In this document: piece by piece, positions 38,001-48,900 of the stretch
Numbering within the stretch: position 1 is the first letter of the stretch
Layout of the letters: each line of letters starts with the position of its first letter
DNA from: Heliocidaris tuberculata
Lineage: Eukaryota; Echinodermata; Echinoidea; Camarodonta; Echinometridae
DNA length: 64,000 nucleotides
Assembly (NCBI GenBank): GCA_025618425.1
Contig: CM046836.1
Span: 15,650,135-15,714,134, forward strand
Reading direction: 5' to 3'
The notes under the pieces: model-generated
Databases searched by the model: none
What the model saw: the letters and a program-made list of their open reading frames with translations, nothing else
What the model was told of the DNA's origin: nothing
Translations under genes and position numbers: made by a program

Positions 38001-41000
38001 CTATTCGTTGCCTGCTATTGTTGACATCAGATGTTTGCAAAAACCAGGTCAGTTCACAACGCCCGCGCGTGCCGCGAATATTATGAAGCAAAATTGCTTG
38101 TCTGTCCTACATGTTACGAACGGGTAATGTGTTACGAGCGTGAGAGTTTGTGCGGCCGGATTATCGCTGCATGCACATGATCTCAACTTAGCTGTCCAGA
38201 AGACGATAAGGGTTGGTAAAAGCTACATTTTGCGACCGATTTGATAAATTTCAGAAAACGAATATTTTGTGTATTTCTTGTATAAGGTCTTAGTGGACAG
38301 AAACAGTGATTTGGCGTGCATTTTCGCTCGCAACGAAGACGTACAATGCGAGTCTGTCTTCATTACGATCGTGAATGAAATAAAATGGGCGAAGTAGTCG
38401 TCGTTTTCGATGTCGATTCAGAAAAGTTATTCCTTGAATTTTAGTTTTCACAATGCCTAACTGGAACGAACAATGATAACTGTTGCTAAGACGTAAAGCA
38501 GGACGGGTTATACCTTGTTTTGACCCGTATTTCTTGCCACTCTCTTTGTCCAAACATCCGATACGGTCCCACACGTACAAATTCGTGTAGCCTACACGAA
38601 ATTTTACAGGTGGACTGTATCGATGTTTCGATGTTTGGACAAAGAAAGTGGCAATAAATACGGGTCAAAACAAGATATAAACTGTCCTGAGCCCTTGTTT
38701 CAGGAAACTTATCAATAATAAGTTGCAATAACTGTTATAAGCTACTGAAATCCTCGCATCTGATTGGCTGAGAGCATATTTGCCAGTTTGTTACTGATTA
38801 AAGTTTTATGAAATAGGGCCCTGCCTTTATGTCTTTCGTAGTAACCTTTCTGGCAAGACTTCCTTTTGCGACAGCCACCCAAAATGGGTTTAGGGTTGGG
38901 GTTGTAGCCAGTGACGGATTTAGGGGGGGGGGCACATCTGGCCCGTGCCCCCCTCCCCCCCTTTGAAAGAAAAGTGTACATTTTGCCCCCTCTTTTTTTC
39001 AATTGTGCCCCCCCCCCCCTTTGGAAGTGATAACCCTTTTTTTTTTTTTTGCTTGTCAGAGAATTTTGAACGACAGAGAGAGCCCAAAATGATTGTTAAC
39101 CTATTTTTTTTTTTTGCTTGTCAGAGAATTTTGGAGGAAAACTGGACCCCAAAATTCTGATGACTTTTTTTTTTTTTTTTTTTTTTTTTTTGCTTGTCAG
39201 AAAATTTTAGATTGGTGTTCCCCCCCCCCCTTTTACAAAATCCTGGATTCACCCCTGGTTGTGGCTGTCGCAAAAGGAAGTCTTTCCACATTTCTCATAA
39301 TTCGTTCCAGTTTACACATTGTGAAAACTAAAATTCACTGAAGGGAAGTGAGACTGAGATCGTTCAGTATCGGTGGTTTCCTTCCATTTGGGGGGGGGGG
39401 GAAGCAGCTATCAATTTTACATCACTTTCTGTTTAGAAATGGTCAAACACCTAACATTATAAATATTAGTCTAATTAAGAGTTTGATTTCTTCTCCAAAT
39501 GTTATCAAGTTTCATCACTTATTTAACGCTAATTCGGTTAAGGGAAAGAGTTCCATATGTACCTCCCCCCCCCCCCCCATGAAAAAAAAATGACTTTCAA
39601 AAAACCGCTCTATTTTCACTTTTTCTTCCTGTCTTTTTTTTTTTTTTTTTTGGACTTACCGTGACTTGAACCTGCATCACTCACCCCTCAAGACGGACGC
39701 TCTATCCAGAGCTGCCAACCAGTACAATTTTATTATATTTTGTACAATTTTTTTTCCATAAGAATACGACGGTACAATTTATACTGATAAAATACGATTA
39801 AAAAAAAAAAAATCTTCGAAAAGGCCTATGCTGGGCCATATCCAGTGAGAGGGGGCATCCCAACCCCCAACTATACACCCACCACTTTTTTTTAATTCCT
39901 TGATCTGCCACTGATTGACTGTAACTGTCATAAATTTTATATGACAAATCTACAATTTCTTAAAATATAAAAATCTAGTACGTAAATGGTAAATGTAGGG
40001 TGAAAATATTTTTTTTCTATTTCACTGTACATTTAAGAATATACTCACTTTATTTTGTAATTTATTAGCCAAATAATTCTAATAATCCTGGATATTAAAT
40101 TGCCATACTATTATGCACTGAAGCCATTTATGTTCAGAAAATTTCAGGGTATTTTGGTTTCCGGTCCAGTGTTTTTTTTTTTTTTGAAATTGTAAATCAC
40201 ATAGGATTAAATGTATGAAAATTAACACCTTTGTTTGATTATAAGATTAGGGGGGAAAGTATTGCATTCCAGACTTCTCAAGAAATAAGTCATGCATGTG
40301 ATGGGATAATCACAAAGTGAGTCTGCATGAACTAACAATGCAGTGTGTTGTGATACTATTGGTTCTTGGCCAGTCTGGAATGCGATAACATTTCCTGGAA
40401 AAAAAATAAAGACAACTCAGACATGAACACAATATTTTATAATGTGATATTTATTTCCTTTTTCATTTTCAGCATCATGGCACTTCAGATTCGATTGCGG
40501 TGTTTCAGTCGAGGCACAGAGGAACAGAAACATACCCTTATATAATTTTTTCCCAGATTTCAGTCGTTTGTTGGGTGATAGAAATTAGCCCGTCCATTTG
40601 ATAACACAAATTTCAGTTTGTTTATCCTGTAGTTACATCCATGATAGTAACATTGAACTTGAAGAATTAAGGAAGAATTGTTTGAAAATTATTCCTACAG
40701 TGAAGCACTATGGCTCATTAAACTTCTATGACGATAGCTGCAAGCTGTTTTCTTGTAATATGCATTTTCATGGGCATATCGATTAAATCATTGTTTTATG
40801 AAAATACTGGCCATCTCCTTTAGAGCCGAGTTATGTAATACAGTTTGTATTTTGCTGTTCTACAGGTCATGCAAAACCAAAGGACGGTTTTGTTTAGAGG
40901 CAGTTAATGGGAAAAAAGTGACTTTCCCTTTTAAAATTAAGTTGAAAAGTTTTAACTACAGTTTGTTTATCCTATAGTTGCGTCCAAGATAGTAACAATG

Positions 41001-44000
41001 AACTTGAAGAATTAAGCAAGAATTTGTTTGAAAATTACTTTTAGCACTATGGCTCATTAACCTTCCATGACGATAGCTGCAGGCTGTTTTCTTGTAACAG
41101 TAGTTTATACCAGGTCCAAAGCATTGTCATCATGGGCATATCAATTACAGCATGTTTCTATGTAGGGTCATGTAATACACTTTTATTTTGCTCTTCTATA
41201 CAGGCCATGCAAAGCCAACTGATGGTTTTGTTTAGACAGATAATGGAAAAAGTGACTTTCCCTTTTAAAATGAGTTGAAAATGTTCATTGCAGCTAGTGT
41301 TGTGTGCATTAAATAGATGTACATTACATGTATCTTAAGCAACTTTTGTACCACTTTCTGCTATTGCTGTACATACATTCTGACCATTCTTAACATCGTT
41401 CTCCTGAGATTCCTTTGAAAGTTGTTAACAGTTCGATGAGTACAACAGAGTTTTGAAGGTTGTAAAATGATCTATACCTACCTATTCTTATTCAGAGGGG
41501 GGGGGGGGGGGGGATCTTTGAAATGCATGACTCATTCCTGCATTTTGTGTACTAAGCTATTTAACAACAGCTACAGAATAATTCCACACACCCGACTCCA
41601 TGTGAAACTCTACTTTCTTCAAATGAAAGTTATACACACAAGTCCGTCTCTTCCAACGGTACTAAATGGAAAACAGTGATGGGTATGAGAATTTATTGTT
41701 CATGAATCTTACTATTTTTGCATTATTTTACAAATATTTCCAACAAATGAGGGCAAAGTGTAGGTGTTATCCCCTTGTCAGAGACATCAGTGGAAAATGT
41801 CTGTCTCTGGCAAGTTGGAGTCGCAAGAGTTCTTTTCAAAATTGTTACCAAAGTTACGCAAGTGTACAAACCATTATAGGTAATGGTTAAGATTAGAATG
41901 AATTCTTTATGAATCTGAATATTTTTGCATTATTTCATAATTATTGTACACTTGAGTAACTTTGGTAACACCTACAATTTGCCATTATTTCCAACAAATG
42001 ATGGCAAATTGTAGGTGTTACCAAAGTTACTCAAGTGTACAATGGTATTATAGATAATGGTTAAGATTAGAATGAATTCTTTATGAATCTGAATATTTTT
42101 GCATTATTTTACAGTATTTCCAACAAATAATGGCAAATTGCACATGTTACCCTTGTCAGATGTCAGATGTGATAAATGTCTGTCCCCGTTACCAACGTTA
42201 CGTTATGTTCAATATTATCGTGGGTGATACCTTTATGTAGATTCACATCAACTGAAGTGCACTGATTAATGGAAAACAATGATGTAACATATTTCTTGTG
42301 GATACAACAGTTGTAATGGTGACTTTCTTTAAGGGTATTCAGTGAACATCTGGTTCTGGGAAGAAAAATAAAAATTAGGACTGAAGACATCACTACTATT
42401 TGTGACTCAACTGGTTAATTTCAGGCCAAAGAAAAGGTGAACACATTGTATTTTCAATTCATTCCAATTTAATTACAATTGAACAATACACTGACAAAAA
42501 TCAAACCCACAAAGTTGTTAGTTGTGTCTCTTTTTCTTTATTTTTGGTGCTGTCTGTCTGTCTCTGTTCGCCGCGTTACTTAGTCGGAAGGATGATGTTT
42601 GAATGCCGTCAGAAGAAACTGTGCAGTAAAAGTTATCTTTTTCTCAGCTGTTTTGATAATAATGTCATCAAAGGTATTACATATGTCAATATGAGGATCA
42701 GCCCATCAACTTTATTTTTTGTCCTGTTTGTAACATATATATACCCTCTTACTGTAGACAGGCCCACATAGAATTTGTAATAAAATAGTGATGATTTTTT
42801 TACATTATAATTTGATATCTTCTCAACTCACCCTTTTCTACAGATCGAGTACTTGGAAGTAGCTTACCTCTATGATGTGGAAGGTTACCAGGTATGAGTA
42901 TGATCATCCTCCCATTTGGTTTTATGTTACATTGTGTTGTAGAGTACCTGTATAAATCTCTTTGTGTGTGTGTTTGTTTGTTGTGTTTTTTTTTGTGTGT
43001 TTTTTTTTAAAACATAAATATATCCATGTAGGTGAAGTTTATGTGAGTAGAGTCCATTATTAAGTCTATAACTTCTTAAATTTCATCTATTTGTGAAGTT
43101 TGATTAATACTTGTACACATTCATTTGAATATTTTGTTCAGTCTGGGTTTTTTTTTTTTATGGCTGTATATATAGTATTTAAAGAATTTCATTTAGATCT
43201 ATATCATCATTGAGCCCTGTATATAGTATATTGTAAGAGAAGGAGATAAATGACTGGTAACTATCCTTTTTACAGGCCCACTGCTGTATCTGTGCTGAAG
43301 GGAATCAGATCACACTGTGTGATAACCAGGGTTGCTACCACTCTTACTGCACAGTTTGCATGGACTACCTTGTGGGACCCCAAGAATCAAAGCAGGTAAG
43401 TCCAATTATAAGACACCCCACCTAATAGGTTTTTTTGTGTGTGTACAATTTTTACCAACATTGCATTTAATCATGTTTTGTTCTACAGATGTATAATCTA
43501 ACAGATTTCTTGTAGACTAAATATTTTTTGGTCAGTCTCTCTCTCTCTCTCTCTTGCACCATTTCTCTCCCCTCCCCTCTGTTTCTCTCATTTTCTCAGT
43601 CTATCTCTCCTTTTCTATCATATCTCTCCATGTCTTGTCAATTCTTTTTCTGTACTTTTGTCTGTATATCTCTGTCGACCTTTGTCTGTTTATCTCTGTC
43701 TACCTTTGTCTATTTGTCTGTGTCTCCTCCTTCCCCTCTTTCTCTTTCCTCTCTGTCTTTCTCCTCCCCCTCTCTGTCTCTGTTCATCTGTCCATCTCCC
43801 CATCTCCCCTCTCTATCTCTCCCTCTCTATTTCTTTCCCCTCTATCTCTTCTCCTCTTTCTCTCTCCATCTCTGTAATTGTTACAAGTATGAAACAAACA
43901 TATTATCGTTGCATCTTCCTTGTCCATAGCGATTATCAATAAAGCCATCCAAGTCCTTGTTTTTCGCACTTCCACCCCAAGGTGTCTGAGCAAGAGCCCT

Positions 44001-45951
44001 GGTCCTGCTACCTCTGTTCAGCTGACCATTCCCATGGTTACCTGACACGCCGGGATGACTGGCAGGAGCAGCTGGTGGAGTTCTTCAACCGTGACCAGGT
44101 TGCAGACTTTGAACCCCTGCGGATGTACAAACCTCTCCTCCTAGGGGAACGTCGACCAATCAGAGTCTTATCCCTCTTTGATGGTCTTGGGACAGGTAAT
44201 TATTGCCATTGAGGTGTTCAAATATATTTAGATTTGATTAGTATATAATTTCATTGTTTTGTGTGCAATATATATATATATATATATTGATAATAAGGAT
44301 GATAATAGTAATCGTACATGTAATTGGTGTTGTAAAGTACTTTTACCAAAGGAAAAAAAATTGTGTTTTATATTTATATTCATAAATTGCATAAATTGGT
44401 TATAGTGTCAGGCAAATTTCAGAGTTGTCATAGGGCATGCTGTGTTTACAAAGTAGGGTGTTGTGAAAGAAAGTAGATTTTCTTTAGCTGAAGTTTTGTC
44501 CTCCTTTATTTTGTTATGTTCAGTTTCATTTAGGAGAAGATGAGTGATTTTCATAGCCTTTTGAAATATCTATATCACCTCTCATCTGTGACCTGTTCCT
44601 TGCAGGTATGTTAGTGCTGAAGGAACTAGGTTTTGATGTAGAGTGTTACTATGCCTCTGAGGTGAGTGAGGAGGCTATCACTGTGGCAGCCGTTCGTCTC
44701 AAGGGTCAGATCAAGCAGGTGGGCGATGTCCAGAAGATCACTCCCAAAGAGGCAAGACAAAAAGAGGTTTTCTTTCTTTTAGTACCCTGCTAGCATCCAG
44801 ATACTAAATTATCTCTTGAAAAATAAGAACATGTAAATGATGTTAATGATTATACTTTTAGCCTCTAATTAGCTGTGCGATTCATACTGAATCTCTCTCC
44901 CCAAAGAGATAAGAGCCCTGTTTCATAAAACTTGTTATAAAAACCGACAGGTTACGATAACTGGTATGAGCCATTGAAATAATTATATTTCAATTCACTA
45001 AGAGCAAATTTGTCGTAGAAGTGTAGCATTTCTTATCGATAAGAAGTTATGAAAGATGGTCAAGATTGGGATCTTGGATCCTTACCTAGATATCAGATTA
45101 TAGGAAATCGCTCAAAAGAGATTTGTAGCGGTATTCTCAAATGATTGGGGCTTTTAAAGTCCTTTAGGATGATGTCTTCTGATATGCATTTAGTGAAATA
45201 TACTTTAAAATATTACTTTGGTAAATGAAAATGTGGGGTATAAGGAAATTGTAAATTGGTAAAGTTTTTAATAGCTCGTAATTGAGTAATTGTAATATTA
45301 ATGATAAGCCAGTGAGAGATTAGTATACAAATCAATGGTTATGAGTATGATGATTATATCTTCATGGTTTTTGGTTAAAATCCCTATGCAGCTGAAATCT
45401 TGGGGACCCTTTGACCTTCTCATCGGTGGCAGCCCTTGCAACGACCTCTCCATTGTCAACCCCGCCCGTAAGGGCCTGGCGGGAGGGACGGGACTCCTCT
45501 TCTTTGAATTCTACCGGATTTTGCGTGACCTTCAACCCCTCCCTGATGACCCCCGACCCTTCTTCTGGCTCTTTGAGAATGTGGTGTACATGGGTCGCAA
45601 GGATAAGCTCGACATATGCAGGTTCCTGCAGGTACGGTGAACATTTCAGGGAACTGTCTTTATTTCCACTTCTATTTGTCTTGCAGTGATACATGTAGAA
45701 CGCAATAAGCTCAAGATTTACTTTTTTCTTTGCAAAAACAAAATCTCTGTTTTTTTTACTCCTTTTTTTCCCATGCTCACGAGAAATTATATTTTGAGGC
45801 TTTTTCTGAATCATGGTGTGTTGTTTGTATGCTACCCATATATGTTTGACTGTTTTTGTGTCCCATTTTGCCATGTGGCTTTACCTTTATTCCATTTTAT
45901 TGTCCCCGCCGAACGAAGTTTGCGAGGGGACTATGAAACGGGCTCCGTACG

Positions 45952-45994
<43 letters not shown>

Positions 45995-48900
45995 GTCCGT
46001 CCGTCCGTCTGTCCGTGTGTGCTCAAATGTTAGAAAATGCTACTTCTCCGTCATTTCTTGGCCGATTTTGATTCCGATTGTTTTATCTGATAGGGCTGGG
46101 TGGGGGCTTCCAAACTTCTACACAGAATTTTGAAATTATTAATTATGCAAATTTATGCAAGTTTATTCAAAATCGACGAAAAATGCTACTTCTCCTCTAT
46201 TTCACATCGGATTTTGATTCCGATTGTTTTATCTGATAGGGCTGGGTGGGGGCTTCCAAACTACTACACAGAATTTTGAAATTCATTAATTATGCAAATT
46301 TATGCAAATTTATTCAAAATTGACGAAAAATGCTACTTCTCCTCTATTTCACATCGGATTTTGATTCCGATTGTTTTATCTGATAGGGCTGGGTGGGGGC
46401 TTCCAAACTTCTACACAGAATTTTGAAATTCATTAATTATGCAAATTTATGCAAATTTATTCAAAATTGACGAAAAATGCTACTTCTCCTCTATTTCACA
46501 TCGGATTTTGATTCCGATTGTTTTATCTGATAGGGCTGGGTGGGGGCTTCCAAACTTCTACACAGAATTTTGAAATTCATTAATTATGCAAATTTATGCA
46601 AATTTATTCAAAATTGACGAAAAATGCTACTTCTCCTCTATTTCACATCGGATTTTGATTCCGATTGTTTTATCTGATAGGGCTGGGTGGGGGCTTCCAA
46701 ACTTCTACACAGAATTTTGAAATTCATTATTCATGCAAATTTTTGCAAATTTATTCAAGATGGCTGAAGGTTCATAATGTTTTCATGTTTTATATTTCAG
46801 TTGTATACGTGCATTGTTGGTATTCTCTTCTTTTGCATGCAGTAACATTATTATTTTATTCACTAAAGTTTTTCACTGAAGTTTTAAGGTTCAGGCTAGT
46901 TAATTTCCACAGATCTGCACTTCCGGCGGGGACATTTATTACGCATTGCGTAATTTACTCATTCACTTGTTACACTGGGATGCATGTTCTTCTTTGGGAG
47001 ATGTACAGATGTATATCTTACATATTTAGCAACATCTTCTTGAACTGAGTATCTAAATTCTAAATGCCAACTACATGTATCTATTTTATTAAAGATCATT
47101 GATTTTGCCTTGTTTTCAGTCCAACCCAGTGATGATAGACTCTCGTCACATGTCACCCACCCACCGAGCTAGGTACTACTGGGGAAACCTACCAGGCATG
47201 CACAGGTAACCCCAAAATAATGAATTCATACAGTAGGGTTAGTGTCACATGAGAACAAATAAATAAAGACAAATTTCACAACAGCAATGCCATGCAAACC
47301 ACTTCTTTATTTATTTAAAAGATCCTGTGCTGACCTGATCTTTAAATAACGTTACCTTTAACAATTTTATGCTATCATCAAATCATAACTATCATGACTG
47401 TCACTGATGCTAACTATAACTCTAGTCTCCAACAGATCCTGTACTGACCTGATCCTTGACTCTACCAAACAACTATGATCATGACTACCACTGAGGCTAA
47501 CTATAACTATAGTCTCCAACAGATCCCATACTGACCTGATTCTTGACTCTACCAAACAACATTTCTACTCAGCCTATCTCTCTTGTTCACACCTCAACAT
47601 AAAATAAACACTTCCAGAAATTAACATCTCATTCTTGAACCGCAAGAACATAATCTACACTTCAGTAAACTAAACATCACTTATAAGCACTGATGCACTC
47701 GTTCTATGAAACATGACAGCCGTTATCGACACAAATTATCCAAAGTTGTTTGTCAAATGTTTCATAAGTTTTCATTCTCTCAAACGTCTCAAAGGTATAC
47801 ATCACTGCGTGAAGTTCTTTCTATCTTTCCAAAAGTTCATGTTTCTTTGATGAATTCAATTAAGCTGTAGTCACCACGACAAGGACCTCACTGTCGACCT
47901 CGCCGAACAGAAGTCCACGTACTACCACGTTGAGATTAGGGGTGGGGGTGCATCCTGCCCCAGACTAAGTGCCATCGATGGTGCTGATTCATATATTAAG
48001 ATGTTATATAAACTGCTGATAATGCCCTGCCAGAGACGGGTTCTTCTTCTCTGTTTCACAAACTAAGATGAAATAAAAACTGGTGAAATTGCTACAATGA
48101 AATCAAACTGCTGAAAAAGCCATGCCACAGGCAGGTCCTTCTTCTCTAGCTGGCTGGGTGTGTCTGCCCCAAGTACCCTTTACTACATGCTCAGTACAAG
48201 GAGCATGGCCAAGCTTAATTTGCATATTTACACCTGAAAACTCCTGAGTACAGAAGCCTATCCTTGGCTGAATAACATTAGGAATGTATTTTCAAAAGTT
48301 TATCTTCAGCTGAATAAAATAAAGCATGCATTTCAATTACCTCCAGCATTAAAGACACTATATAGACAAAACCACTTTCATATTCTGCACTTAAACTTTA
48401 TAACTCACACCATAGAAAATGGTACTTTCACGCTGGAAAATTAAACATCGTTCTTATTTCAGTATTAACCACCATTCACCACCAATTACACAAAAAGCAA
48501 ATAGTAAATACAATTCAAATTCCACTGTGACAGTATCTATTTAAAACAATGGAGTGGGAGATGTTATGGGGAATCCCATCTGTTTAAGATATGTAATTAT
48601 ATAAATGACTATCAATCATCCCAAAAGCAATTCCAGATTTACAAGTGACTTGTCTTACATTATGAACATACCATTCAATGACTTCACAAACTATTTTGTT
48701 CTTGGAATTGGAATTTCCAATTAAAGATCTTGTCACTTTCTAATGTAGGTGCGAAGAAACATTCTTAAAATTTACAGAATTCTCGAAATCACCCATGAAA
48801 ATGACAATGCAGTGACTTTTTAGCTTCATTTTTGTTAACCCATTGTAAAGATGTGTTATTTTGATAATCTGCCTATGCACTTGCAGCATTATGTCATTTG

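Noticed and set aside
39651..39721. Functional tRNA gene
   Set aside because: A- and B-box-like motifs are present, but the stems do not pair cleanly and the acceptor stem is not closed.
43528..43942. Ser/Leu/Phe-rich frames up to 133 residues
   Set aside because: They lie in a DNMT3 intron and arise from CT-rich simple sequence.
44752..44766. Alternative GT donor five codons after the GC donor in DNMT3
   Set aside because: It is in frame but adds five residues where family members align without a gap; kept only as an alternative.
28246..46934. Regularly spaced repeats considered as a CRISPR array
   Set aside because: Units of about 147 bases are contiguous, with no unique spacers, and the genome is animal.
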